From: Myxococcota bacterium
GTDB lineage: Bacteria > Myxococcota_A > Polyangia > Polyangiales > Houyiibacteriaceae
DNA: 47,336 nucleotides
NCBI GenBank assembly: GCA_028284955.1
Contig: JANQQS010000184.1
Coordinates: 1 to 47,336 of the forward strand
Direction of reading: 5' to 3'
The notes under the pieces were generated by a model. The model was not told the DNA's origin and did no database searches. It saw nothing but the letters and a program-made list of their open reading frames with translations. Positions 7,354-15,781 of the stretch are shown piece after piece. The position numbers and the translations under genes were made by a program. Numbering within the stretch: position 1 is the first letter of the stretch; each line of letters starts with the position of its first letter.

Positions 7354-9276
7354 CTACTGGAGGCGCTCGAGCACTGCAACGATCGACCTCACCGCGTCGT
7401 CGATACGCATCTGGTCGAGTGCGACCGTGATGTGCGGGTGCTCCGGCGGTTCAAAGCCCGCAAAGTTCGCGTCAGGCCTGCGTTCTTGGCATAGCGCGAT
7501 GTCGGTGTTGACGTACACCTGGATGAAGCGATCGTCTCCAATGCGTTGCCGCAGGCGCGTGCGGTCGCTTTTGCCATAGCTCGGAAACGCGCAAATCGCG
7601 ACCAAGCCCGCGTCGGTGCAGGCCTTGGCTGCGGAAACCATCGAACGGAGATCTTCGCCCGAAGGGTCGACGACGGTCGCCGCGCGTCCCTGGTCGAAAA
7701 GACGACGCTCCAGCGCGTAGGCGAGCGACCATCGACCAGAGCCAGGCAGCCCGGTGAGCCAGATCGTCGCGCCGCGCTGTCCCAATCGCTCGCGCCGCTC
7801 TTTGCTGCTCACTTGCGTTTTGGGCGTCAAGCCAGAACCGGCGCGAAGTTCGCGCAAGGCTTCGTCGAGATCCTGCTCGGTTTCGCGGTCTGCGATGATC
7901 ATTCCCGATGCGACCGTTGCGTTGGTGAGCGAGTCGATGAGGATGAATGAACCGGTATCGCGGTTGCGCTGGTAGCTATCGAAATACAGCGCGCGGTGGC
8001 AGGTCAGCGTGACCCGCGCGATATCGTTCAGTCCAAGGCTCGAGGTTTCAACTTCCTCAAGCGTATCCATATCTTTTTTCCAGTGGATGGTGTCGACCTG
8101 AACGCGCACCCGCTGCGTCGTATGTTTGATGATGTACGTTTTGTCTGGGTCGAGCTCTCGCTCGTTCATCCATACGAGATGTGCGTCGAAACTGCGACCG
8201 ATCAAGGGTCGATTGTCAGGGCGGACGATCATGTCTCCGCGACTGCAATCGATTTCGTCGTCGAGCCGAATCACCACCGATTGGGGTGTGGTGGCGCGGT
8301 CGTGTTCAGTTGCGCGTCCGAGCGTTCCGCTCTCTGGGTCAAATGAATCGTATACGTCGATTGAGCGTACCGTGGAGGTTTTGCCTGAGGGCAACACCAT
8401 GACCTGATCGCCTCGCGCCACAGAGCCGGAACCGATTTGACCTGCGAAGCCCCGGTAGTCGAGATTGGGTCGCAGCACGTACTGAATCGGATAGCGAAAA
8501 TCGCTCAGATTGCGGTCGGTCGCGATGGGTACGGTTTCGAGATATTCGAGCACGTGCGGGCCGGTATGCCACGGCGTGCGTGCGCTGTTCTGAATCACGT
8601 TCACGCCCTTGAGCGCGCTCACGGGAAAAAACGTCACGTCGGTAAACTGCAGCGGCTCTGCGAAGCGCGAAAAGTCATCGCGAATACGCCCGAACACGCT
8701 TTGGTCGTAGCCGACCAAGTCCATCTTGTTTACGCACACGGCGAGGTGACGAATTCCCAAAAGGTCCGCGAGGTAAGCATGCCGGCGTGATTGCTGAAGC
8801 ACCCCCAAACGAGCATCGATCAAGATGATCGCGACGTCGGCCGTGGATGCGCCGGTGACCATGTTGCGCGTGTATTGAACGTGGCCGGGGGTGTCCGCGA
8901 TGATGAACTTGCGACGGTCTGTCGAAAAGTAACGGTACGCCACATCAATGGTGATGCCTTGCTCGCGTTCTGCGGTGAGGCCGTCGGTGAGCAGGGAGAA
9001 GTCGATCTCCGTACCCTCCATGGTGGTGGCTTGCTTCACGGCGGCGAGCTGATCTTCGTAAACCATGCCTGTGTCGTGCAGCAATCGACCGATCAGCGTT
9101 GACTTGCCGTCATCCACCGACCCTACCGCGACAAACCGCAGCAGCTCTTTTTCCTGATAACGCGCGAGGTATGCATCAATATCGTCGCGAATCAGCGAGG
9201 TGTCCCCGGCCTTCGGATCAATCGATGCAGTATTGGTGGATGCAGAATGGTCCGTGTTGTTGATGCTGCCGCTCAT
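7354..9276 (-). CDS. cysN: CysN/C: sulfate adenylyltransferase GTPase subunit with degenerate APS-kinase domain
   Basis: A 640-aa fusion. The N-terminal part is the EF-Tu-like GTPase subunit of ATP sulfurylase, with P-loop VGSVDDGKST, DTPGH and NKMD motifs; with CysD it makes APS from sulfate and ATP. From about residue 502 comes a CysC-like domain of only about 139 residues whose Walker A reads GLPGSGRWS (509-517): the essential Lys is Arg and the following Ser/Thr is Trp. The DGD substrate motif of real APS kinases is replaced by DPSGED. The C-terminal end keeps FEPPEHP, a recognisable family remnant. PAPS synthesis by this domain is therefore doubtful. The ATG at 9276 overlaps the cysD TGA by one base, so translation is probably coupled. 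A TTG at 9279 is a less likely start. Confidence 0.93.
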   Translation of the reverse strand: MSGSINNTDHSASTNTASIDPKAGDTSLIRDDIDAYLARYQEKELLRFVAVGSVDDGKSTLIGRLLHDTGMVYEDQLAAVKQATTMEGTEIDFSLLTDGLTAEREQGITIDVAYRYFSTDRRKFIIADTPGHVQYTRNMVTGASTADVAIILIDARLGVLQQSRRHAYLADLLGIRHLAVCVNKMDLVGYDQSVFGRIRDDFSRFAEPLQFTDVTFFPVSALKGVNVIQNSARTPWHTGPHVLEYLETVPIATDRNLSDFRYPIQYVLRPNLDYRGFAGQIGSGSVARGDQVMVLPSGKTSTVRSIDVYDSFDPESGTLGRATEHDRATTPQSVVIRLDDEIDCSRGDMIVRPDNRPLIGRSFDAHLVWMNERELDPDKTYIIKHTTQRVRVQVDTIHWKKDMDTLEEVETSSLGLNDIARVTLTCHRALYFDSYQRNRDTGSFILIDSLTNATVASGMIIADRETEQDLDEALRELRAGSGLTPKTQVSSKERRERLGQRGATIWLTGLPGSGRWSLAYALERRLFDQGRAATVVDPSGEDLRSMVSAAKACTDAGLVAICAFPSYGKSDRTRLRQRIGDDRFIQVYVNTDIALCQERRPDANFAGFEPPEHPHITVALDQMRIDDAVRSIVAVLERLQ

Positions 9277-10187
9277 CAAAAATACCCGTCGCGTTTTTTC
9301 TTTTCCATCGACCCATCTTCGTCAAAATCAATGAGGCGGCCTTGCCGCTCGGAAAATCGCGTGAGCAGCATTTCCTGAATGACCTTGGGAATCGTGTCGG
9401 CTGAGGATTCGACCGCGCCGCTTAGCGGGTAGCACCCGAGGGTTCGAAATCGAACGCGTTTCATCTCTGGCTTTTCGCCGTCGCGAAGACGCATGCGGTC
9501 GTCGTCCACCATGATGAGCGTTCCGTCGCGTTCGACGACCGGTCGCTCTGCCGCGAGGTAGAGCGGCACCACGGGAATGCGTTCGAGTTCGATGTAGAGC
9601 CAGACATCGAGCTCCGTCCAGTTGGAGATCGGGAACACGCGGACGCTTTGGCGCTCGTTGATGGCTCCGTTGTAGAGGCTCCAAAGCTCCGGCCGCTGGT
9701 TTTTGGGGTCCCACTGATGAAACTCGTCCCGAAACGAGTAGATGCGCTCCTTGGCTCGGCTGCGTTCTTCATCGCGACGCGCGCCACCAAACGCGCAGTC
9801 GAAACCGTAGTGGCTAAGCGCTTGTTTGAGCGCATCGGTTTTCATGATGGTGGTGTATTTGTTGCTGCCGTAGTCGAACGGGTTGACGTTCTGCGCCACG
9901 CCTTCTTGATTCGTATGCACGAGGAGCTGCAGGCCGAGGTCTTTGGCGACCTGATTCCGAAACGCGATCATCTCCCGAAACTTCCACGTCGTGTCGATAT
10001 GAAGTAGGGGAAACGGAATCGGCGCGGGGGCGAACGCTTTTTGAGCGAGCCGCAGCATCACCGAGGAGTCTTTGCCGATGGAGTACATCATCACCGGCCG
10101 CTCAAACTCTGCCGCCGCTTCGCGAAGAATATGGATGCTCTCCGCCTCCAACTCACGCAAATGGCTAAGTTTTTGTTCGCTGCTCAC
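9276..10187 (-). CDS. cysD: Sulfate adenylyltransferase subunit 2
   Basis: CysD, 303 aa, the PAPS-reductase-like PP-loop subunit that adenylates sulfate to APS using energy from GTP hydrolysis by CysN. The PP-loop is [10 protein letters not shown] (the CysD form of SGGKDS), followed by [19 protein letters not shown] and GCYPLSGA segments typical of the family; the C-terminus ends KKKRDGYF. Length is normal. It is the first gene of a two-gene unit with cysN/C. A 17-bp LysR-type palindrome lies 62-78 bp before the ATG and probably controls the unit. No reductase (cysH/cysI) or uptake genes are in the window, so whether APS goes to assimilation or sulfation cannot be read here. Confidence 0.95.
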   Translation of the reverse strand: MSSEQKLSHLRELEAESIHILREAAAEFERPVMMYSIGKDSSVMLRLAQKAFAPAPIPFPLLHIDTTWKFREMIAFRNQVAKDLGLQLLVHTNQEGVAQNVNPFDYGSNKYTTIMKTDALKQALSHYGFDCAFGGARRDEERSRAKERIYSFRDEFHQWDPKNQRPELWSLYNGAINERQSVRVFPISNWTELDVWLYIELERIPVVPLYLAAERPVVERDGTLIMVDDDRMRLRDGEKPEMKRVRFRTLGCYPLSGAVESSADTIPKVIQEMLLTRFSERQGRLIDFDEDGSMEKKKRDGYF

Positions 10188-10248
10188 AACCTGGCCCTCT
10201 CGGCTCGCATGCGCCGCGGTGTAGCGCGCTGAGGGCTCAGGATCAAAC

Positions 10249-10265
10249 GTTGCGTGCCACGCAAC
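10249..10265. promoter_or_regulatory. LysR-type operator upstream of cysD
   Basis: GTTGCGT-GCC-ACGCAAC, a perfect 7-bp dyad with a 3-nt centre. It contains T-N11-A, the classical LysR box. The same arms occur at 11256-11272 upstream of the lysR gene, and 17 of 19 bases match when the flanking C and A are included. The adjacent IlvY-like regulator is the obvious candidate binder (inference). Confidence 0.72.
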
Positions 10266-10346
10266 ACTGGCTTCCGAATATGTAACTGGCGATGGATCTA
10301 CTTCGGTTCAGTGTCCGTGTTCGGAGGTGTCACCTCTTGAACAATG

Positions 10347-11237
10347 TCACTTGGGAAGAACGGAGTCCCAAAACGATTGAACGACGGGGTCCTTTAGTTT
10401 TCGCTTGAGTGTGCAGATGGATACGTGCAAGGGAGCGATTTCAATGCGCGCGTCCACTACGCGAATTCGGCTGCTGAGCGCGCTGTTGTGCATGGTCAGC
10501 AGAGGTGTCACGCCTACGCCGGCGCCGGACGCGACCAGCGCGCACACCGCTTCGTGGCTCACCGGTTCGTAACCGATCTCGGGTGGTATGCGCTTTGTTT
10601 TTCGCCAGCGCTCGACACGTTCTCGAACTTCGCCGTGGCGTGGGGCAATCAGCGGAACCTTGTTCCAGCGAATCGGCCGGCGTTCGATCGCTTGCGTCAC
10701 GGCACACGAGAAGCTTGGCTGCACGAAGACAATAGGTTCTTCGACGAGCAAGCGATGAACCAGCGAACGCGGAGCGCGCCGAGGAAGCGCGGACACGACC
10801 AAGTGCGGCGCGCCGGTTTCATTTCGCTCATCCAACATCTGGAGAGCGTCGGTGGAGCTGCCCGTTTCAAGTTGAACGCGGATACGTGGATAGCGCTCCA
10901 AAAAGGGGCGAAGCACGTCGGGCAAGAGGGCGTGTCCCGCGGTGGCAGAGCAGAAGATACGCAGCTCGCCTTCAAGCTCATCGATGTTTGCGTTTCCCTG
11001 GCGGTAGCGTTGCCATCGCGCGAGGGTGTCCTCGGCGTATTCGAGGAATCGAAGCCCTTCGGAGGTTAGCTCTACGTTGCGGGGGTCGCGATTCACCAAA
11101 GGCGCACCGGCAGAGTCTTCGAGCCGTTGAATCGTTCGAGTGACTGCAGATCGGCTCAAATGGCACGCGCGCCCGGTGCGGCCAAAATGAAGCGTATTCG
11201 CGAGGGAGCAAAACACTCGCAGCTCGTCGTGGTTCAT
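10347..11237 (-). CDS. IlvY-like LysR family transcriptional regulator
   Basis: A 296-aa LysR regulator with an N-terminal winged helix-turn-helix (residues 1-60; HFGRTGRACHLSRSAVTR) and a periplasmic-binding-protein-like effector domain. Sequence resembles IlvY more than CysB: GELRIFCSATAGHALLP and the GYEPVSHEAVCALVASGAGV segment follow that subfamily closely. IlvY in enterobacteria activates ilvC in response to acetohydroxy acids. Here the gene lies upstream of cysD-cysN/C in the same direction, and identical dyads stand before both, so autoregulation plus control of sulfate activation is the natural reading. A relocated regulator of an unlinked ilvC is the alternative. No clear ribosome site precedes the ATG, and the operator lies 19-35 bp upstream, where it could block expression. 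Confidence 0.9.
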   Translation of the reverse strand: MNHDELRVFCSLANTLHFGRTGRACHLSRSAVTRTIQRLEDSAGAPLVNRDPRNVELTSEGLRFLEYAEDTLARWQRYRQGNANIDELEGELRIFCSATAGHALLPDVLRPFLERYPRIRVQLETGSSTDALQMLDERNETGAPHLVVSALPRRAPRSLVHRLLVEEPIVFVQPSFSCAVTQAIERRPIRWNKVPLIAPRHGEVRERVERWRKTKRIPPEIGYEPVSHEAVCALVASGAGVGVTPLLTMHNSALSSRIRVVDARIEIAPLHVSICTLKRKLKDPVVQSFWDSVLPK

Positions 11238-11255
11238 CCGCGAAACGTAATCGTC

Positions 11256-11272
11256 GTTGCGTGAAACGCAAC
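11256..11272. promoter_or_regulatory. LysR-type operator upstream of lysR
   Basis: GTTGCGT-GAA-ACGCAAC, identical in both arms to the site before cysD. It sits 19-35 bp before the minus-strand lysR start and about 130 bp before the divergent lipoprotein gene, so it could act on both. Confidence 0.72.
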
Positions 11273-11398
11273 ATAGCGTGCCGAAATCAGCGCTTTACAT
11301 CGACAGTACGGATCAACAAGTTGATGGCGGCTCAGGCTTCGCGATGGCGCGAACGGGGCATTCTCTTGGCAGTTGGAGTCATGATGAGAGGCAGTTTC

Positions 11399-12463
11399 AT
11401 GCACCCGAACGACTCGATTTCCGCGCGTGGCTTGGGCGGGTCGTTCCGTGCGTTATTCGCTTTCGGTCGCGCTGGCTGGAAGAACGGTTTTGTTGTCGCG
11501 ATGCTGCTCGGCGCGTCGGTTTTCTCCGGATGCGAAGCTTCCGTCGGTTCTGATACGGAGCAACAGGTCAAGTATCGACAAGAAACCGTCGACGTTGTGG
11601 ATGTCGGCTGGACGGTCGGAGCGGGGGTTCTCCTCACGGTATTTTTTCCTCAAGTTGCGGCATCAGCTGGCGCCACCTCTCTCTGGGACTGGCTTTGGCT
11701 TGAACCGGTACGTAGATGGGTTGCCGAGGCGGTGATCGATGGTTCGGTGCGGCGTCGGGCACTGTTGCACGGAGCGGCGGGTCGGGCAGCGCTGTCGTGG
11801 ACAAAGTACAAGAAGTTTTTTGACGAATTGCAGGACACAGCGAAGCTCGGAACCAAGGACCAGGTTGACGCGGTGGCCCGCCGATTCCTTCCTCCTCGCG
11901 TGCTTCAGGCCTCGCTGAATCGCGTGGGGCTGCTGGCGCGCTTGAACAACCAAGATTTTATCCGGTTGATGCAGCTCTTCGGCGTCGTTGGGGCGGATGT
12001 CCGTCAAGGCTCGCATGAGCTCGACTTCGAGCGAGTGCTGCAGTTCTTGAGAAGCCATCGATTTACACTGAACGAAATCGCGCAGATTACGGGCGCCGCG
12101 TACGCGCTCGACGATGGAGCTGGAGGAAACGACCAACCACCAGGACGCGCGTTGGGAGGCTCGGATTGTGAGAGTGCGCTCAATGAGATGATTCAGAACG
12201 CGTTGAACGGCAGCAATGTGCGCGTAGTCGGACAAGCCATTGAGATCACCGTCCGGAGCATCGCTTTCAAACTCACGTGGGATGCTGCGACCGGCTCGGT
12301 GCTCGCCACCATGTACAACTACGGTACTATGGGTCACCGCAGTCCTGAGTTCCGAGGCGCCGTGCAGAGCAACGGGTGCCACTTTTCGCCGGGCACATAC
12401 GTCGTGAAGCTCACCGATATCGTGAACCGAGTCCAAGCGCTTCTCCGTTCCGGAGGAGGATAG
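11399..12463 (+). CDS. Predicted lipoprotein of unknown function
   Basis: No family recognised. From the ATG at 11399 (GAGAGG 7 nt upstream) the product is 354 aa, with a basic N-terminus, a hydrophobic stretch FVVAMLLGASVF and a lipobox SGC. The mature part begins with an acidic linker and then a hydrophobic segment (VGWTVGAGVLLTVFFPQVAA). A mostly helical, Leu/Arg-rich middle follows, then a C-terminal domain with two Cys (SDCESAL, SNGCHFSPG) and beta-strand character (EITVRSIAFKLTWDAA). ATGs at 11381 and 11384 are alternative starts; the frame is open back to 11261, overlapping the operator region. It is divergent from lysR and convergent with polA, so context gives no functional clue. Confidence 0.7.
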   Translation: MHPNDSISARGLGGSFRALFAFGRAGWKNGFVVAMLLGASVFSGCEASVGSDTEQQVKYRQETVDVVDVGWTVGAGVLLTVFFPQVAASAGATSLWDWLWLEPVRRWVAEAVIDGSVRRRALLHGAAGRAALSWTKYKKFFDELQDTAKLGTKDQVDAVARRFLPPRVLQASLNRVGLLARLNNQDFIRLMQLFGVVGADVRQGSHELDFERVLQFLRSHRFTLNEIAQITGAAYALDDGAGGNDQPPGRALGGSDCESALNEMIQNALNGSNVRVVGQAIEITVRSIAFKLTWDAATGSVLATMYNYGTMGHRSPEFRGAVQSNGCHFSPGTYVVKLTDIVNRVQALLRSGGG

Positions 12464-12519
12464 AAGCTACGGGTAGCCGCGTCCGATACGCGAGCGGGCT
12501 GCAGGGAGGTTCGCCTAGG

Positions 12520-15159
12520 TCAATGCGCGGCGAGCCAGGTTGGCCCTGCGCCGATATCCACTTTGAGGGGCACGCGAAGGTTTCCCGCTGTTTCCATCGA
12601 TTCGCGTGCGAGCTCGACGATGGAGGCGACTTCGGCGGTGGGCACTTCAAAGACGAGCTCGTCGTGGACCTGCAACACCATGCGCGCGCCGAGCTTCTGC
12701 TCACGAAGTTTTTGGTCGATATCCAACATCGCCATTTTGCACAAATCGGCGGCGCTACCTTGTATGGGTGTGTTGGCGGCGATGCGTTCGCCGTAGGCAC
12801 GGTCGGTGGTGTTCTTGTTCGAGAGCTCGGGGATGTACCGGCGCCGACCGGCGAGGGTGGTGACGTAGCCGCGCAGGTGAGCTTCTTCCACCGTCTGGTC
12901 CAGCCAGGCGCGGACGCCGAAGTAGGCTGAGAAATATCGGTCGATGAGCTTTTTGGCTTCGCCGCGGGGTAGGCCGAGGCTCTGCCCAAGGGCGGTCGGT
13001 CCTTGGCCGTAGATTGTCGCGAAGTTGACCGTTTTCCCTACGTTTCGCTGTTCAGCGGATACCGCGCCAGCGGAGACTCCGAAAATCTCAGCCGCCGTGC
13101 GGCGGTGAACGTCCAGGTCGCGGGCAAAGGAATCGAGCAAGAGCTCGTCTTCGCTGAAATGGGCGAGCACTCGAAGCTCGATTTGGCTCCAGTCGGCGCT
13201 GACGAGTTCATGGCCTGGCGAGGCTACGAACGCTTGGCGAATGCGCTTGCCGTCTTCGGAGCGGATCGGCGTACGCTGAAGGTCGGGGTCGGTGGTGATA
13301 AGGCGTCCTGAAGCGCCTGCGGTCTGTTGAAATCGGCAGTGAATGCGTCCTGTCTCGGGGCGTATCGAGTCTTCGAGCACGCGGGTGTAGGTCGTAAGGA
13401 GCTTGGTCAACGCGCGCCAGCGGATGATGAGCCGGGCGATTTCGTGTTTCGCGGCCAAGCGCTCGAGCACTTCCGCGGCGGTGGAATAGCCGGTTTTGGT
13501 TTTTTTGATCACGGGCAGGCCGAGCTCCTCGAACAGCACTGTGGCGAGCTGTTTGGTGGAGGCGAGATTGAATTCGTGGCCGGCGATTTCGTAGATTTGA
13601 TGTGCAATCGTGCGCTGGCGAGATTCAAACTCAGCGCCCATTTCGCGCAAGTCTTGGCGATCGACCGCGATGCCCGCCAGCTGCATGCGCCCGAGCACGC
13701 TGGCGAGGGGCATCGAGATATTGTCCATGACCGCTCGCTGGCCAGATTCGATCAATCGTTCGTCGAGAATCGAATGGAGCTGCTGGAGGACCCATGCACG
13801 CTCACTGGCGAACCGGCCCACCGCGTCGGTATCGGCCGTAAACGGGTCGTCTTGGGTGCCGTCTGCGGTGACGGTTTTTCGCGCCCGGAGAGGTTTTTGC
13901 AAAAACTCCCGGGCGATTTGGTCCAGGCGATGGGGAATGTTCTTGGTCGGGTCGATGAGAAACGAGGCGAGTTGAGCATCGGCAACCACGCCCCGCAGTT
14001 CCACCCCTGCGCGCTGGAACTCGGTCCAAGTGTCGCGAAGATTGTGAACGATCTTTTTGGCTTCGGAACGCTGCAGCCACGACTGCACCACTGCCCACGC
14101 CGCAGCGTCTTCCTCGATGTACACAGAGCGCGAACTTCCGGCGACGGCGACTCCGAGCAGGCCTGTCGAATCCGTTGAGGATTTGGTGGGCTTTACCGCG
14201 GATTCGAAGATCGGAAAAAAACCCAAGACGTCTGATTCTGCGAGCAAAGTACGACAGAACTCAGAGTCGTTGACCGCAAACTCGTATTCCGTTTCGGTCG
14301 CGAGCGTTTCGCTTTCCGGGAGTAGAGAAAAGAACTCGAGCTCGCGATACAACTCGGTCAACGGCGCAGTATCGCTCGGCGATGCGAGTTCGAGGGCGCT
14401 GAGGTCGAAATCGAGCGGAACATGGTCATCCAGCGTGACGAGGTTTCGGCTGAGCTGGGCTTGTTCTCGGTGCTCGGTGAGCGCGCCCTTCTGTCGGGCG
14501 GAAAGGTCATTGATGTGCTCGAAGACCGATTCGAGTGTGCCGTAGTTGCTGAGCAGCTTGGCGGCGCCTTTTTGGCCGATTCCCGGAACCCCGGGCACGT
14601 TGTCTACCTTGTCGCCCACTAGCGCGAGAAAATCGCAGAATTGATCGGGCGAGACGCCCCACTTTTTTTTCGCCAGCTCGGGGTCGTAGGTCACGTCCCG
14701 CATCGTATCGACCATACGTACGTCAGCTTGAAGTAAAGGGACGAAGTCTTTGTCTCCGGAGACGATGTGTACCTCGACGCTTTGTTCGAGCGCCACACGC
14801 GTGAGCGTGGCGATCACATCGTCTGCTTCGTATCCGTCGACTCGTAAGATGGGAAACCCTTGAGCGCTGACCACTCGATCCACCCAGGGGACTTGCGTGC
14901 GAAGCTCCTGCGCCATGGGAGGCCTCTGGCTTTTGTACTCGGCGAACCGTTCGTGCCGAAACGTCGGCCCCGGCGCGTCAAACACCACAGCGCCGTAGCT
15001 TGGCGTTTTGCCCGACAAAATCTTATGGAACATCTGAGCGAAACCGAACGTCGCGTTGGTCGGAATGCCGGATGTGGTCGAGAGCGACTGGGGGAGCCCG
15101 AAGAACGCTCGGTACAGCAGCGAGCTTCCATCGACTAAGATGAGGCGCTTTTTAGTCAC
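12520..15159 (-). CDS. polA: DNA polymerase I with degenerate proofreading domain
   Basis: PolA, 879 aa, for Okazaki fragment maturation and repair. The N-terminal 5' nuclease domain (about 1-290) has LVDGSSLLYRAFF and DKDFVPLL motifs. The family A polymerase domain has motif A DWSQIELR (D656; Trp replaces the usual Tyr), an O-helix with R705, K709 and F713, and motif C QVHDEL (H832, D833). The 3'-5' exonuclease region (about 300-470) keeps the fold (HNLRDTW, LRGVVADAQLASFL) but lacks the DxE pair, and the YxxxD site reads FASER, so proofreading is probably absent, as in Taq-type enzymes. The start is GTG at 15159 with no strong ribosome site. Divergent from orn. Confidence 0.95.
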   Translation of the reverse strand: MTKKRLILVDGSSLLYRAFFGLPQSLSTTSGIPTNATFGFAQMFHKILSGKTPSYGAVVFDAPGPTFRHERFAEYKSQRPPMAQELRTQVPWVDRVVSAQGFPILRVDGYEADDVIATLTRVALEQSVEVHIVSGDKDFVPLLQADVRMVDTMRDVTYDPELAKKKWGVSPDQFCDFLALVGDKVDNVPGVPGIGQKGAAKLLSNYGTLESVFEHINDLSARQKGALTEHREQAQLSRNLVTLDDHVPLDFDLSALELASPSDTAPLTELYRELEFFSLLPESETLATETEYEFAVNDSEFCRTLLAESDVLGFFPIFESAVKPTKSSTDSTGLLGVAVAGSSRSVYIEEDAAAWAVVQSWLQRSEAKKIVHNLRDTWTEFQRAGVELRGVVADAQLASFLIDPTKNIPHRLDQIAREFLQKPLRARKTVTADGTQDDPFTADTDAVGRFASERAWVLQQLHSILDERLIESGQRAVMDNISMPLASVLGRMQLAGIAVDRQDLREMGAEFESRQRTIAHQIYEIAGHEFNLASTKQLATVLFEELGLPVIKKTKTGYSTAAEVLERLAAKHEIARLIIRWRALTKLLTTYTRVLEDSIRPETGRIHCRFQQTAGASGRLITTDPDLQRTPIRSEDGKRIRQAFVASPGHELVSADWSQIELRVLAHFSEDELLLDSFARDLDVHRRTAAEIFGVSAGAVSAEQRNVGKTVNFATIYGQGPTALGQSLGLPRGEAKKLIDRYFSAYFGVRAWLDQTVEEAHLRGYVTTLAGRRRYIPELSNKNTTDRAYGERIAANTPIQGSAADLCKMAMLDIDQKLREQKLGARMVLQVHDELVFEVPTAEVASIVELARESMETAGNLRVPLKVDIGAGPTWLAAH

Positions 15160-15194
15160 GTAAGGGGGACTCTCGTTTCGTTTCGAAGTTCATG

Positions 15195-15200
15195 ATAATA
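15195..15200 (-). promoter_or_regulatory. polA: Possible -10 element for polA
   Basis: Read on the minus strand this is TATTAT (5 of 6 to TATAAT), about 36 bp before the polA GTG in the polA-orn gap. No convincing -35 lies at 17 bp, so the call is weak. Confidence 0.25.
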
Positions 15201-15208
15201 CAGCGGGT

Positions 15209-15781
15209 ATGAAAACGGGGCGAATGGTGTGGATGGACCTCGAGATGACGGGGCTCGATCCGGAGCGCGAACGCATTATTGAAATCGCGGCGCTGATCAC
15301 CGATGCAGAGCTCAACGTCGTCGCGGAAGGGCCCAACCTCGTGGTGCATCAAGCCGAGAACGTCCTTTCGCAAATGGACGACTGGAACAAGAAACATCAC
15401 GGAGAATCTGGGTTGCTCGAACGTGTCCGCGCATCGACGCTGAGCGAACAGGACGCGGACGAGCAAGTAGCGCGCTTTCTCACCGAGCACACAAGCAAAA
15501 GAAAAGCTCCCCTTGCCGGGAACTCCATTCATCAAGACCGCCGATTCCTTCAGCGATACATGCCGAAAATCGACGGCTGGCTGCACTACCGACTGGTGGA
15601 TGTATCGACGGTGAAGGAGCTCGCGCTGCGCTGGTACCCCAAGGAGTACGAAGCGCGACCCAATAAGAAAGGCGCACACCGGGCGCTGGACGATATTCAT
15701 GAGTCGCTCGCCGAGCTTCGGTACTACCGAAAACATCTATTCCGCCGTAACGGCGGCGACGAATCAGCGGGCGCGGTTTGA
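15209..15781 (+). CDS. orn: Oligoribonuclease
   Basis: Orn, 190 aa, a DEDD-family 3'-5' exoribonuclease that degrades di- to pentaribonucleotides, including pGpG from c-di-GMP turnover. Exo I is WMDLEMTGLDP, Exo II lies around GNSIHQDRRFL and Exo III near HRALDDIHESLAEL, so the DEDDh acidic residues and His are present. Length is typical. GCGGG precedes the ATG. It is divergent from polA with a 49-bp gap and overlaps the 3' end of the minus-strand secreted protein gene by 18 bp. Confidence 0.95.
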   Translation: MKTGRMVWMDLEMTGLDPERERIIEIAALITDAELNVVAEGPNLVVHQAENVLSQMDDWNKKHHGESGLLERVRASTLSEQDADEQVARFLTEHTSKRKAPLAGNSIHQDRRFLQRYMPKIDGWLHYRLVDVSTVKELALRWYPKEYEARPNKKGAHRALDDIHESLAELRYYRKHLFRRNGGDESAGAV

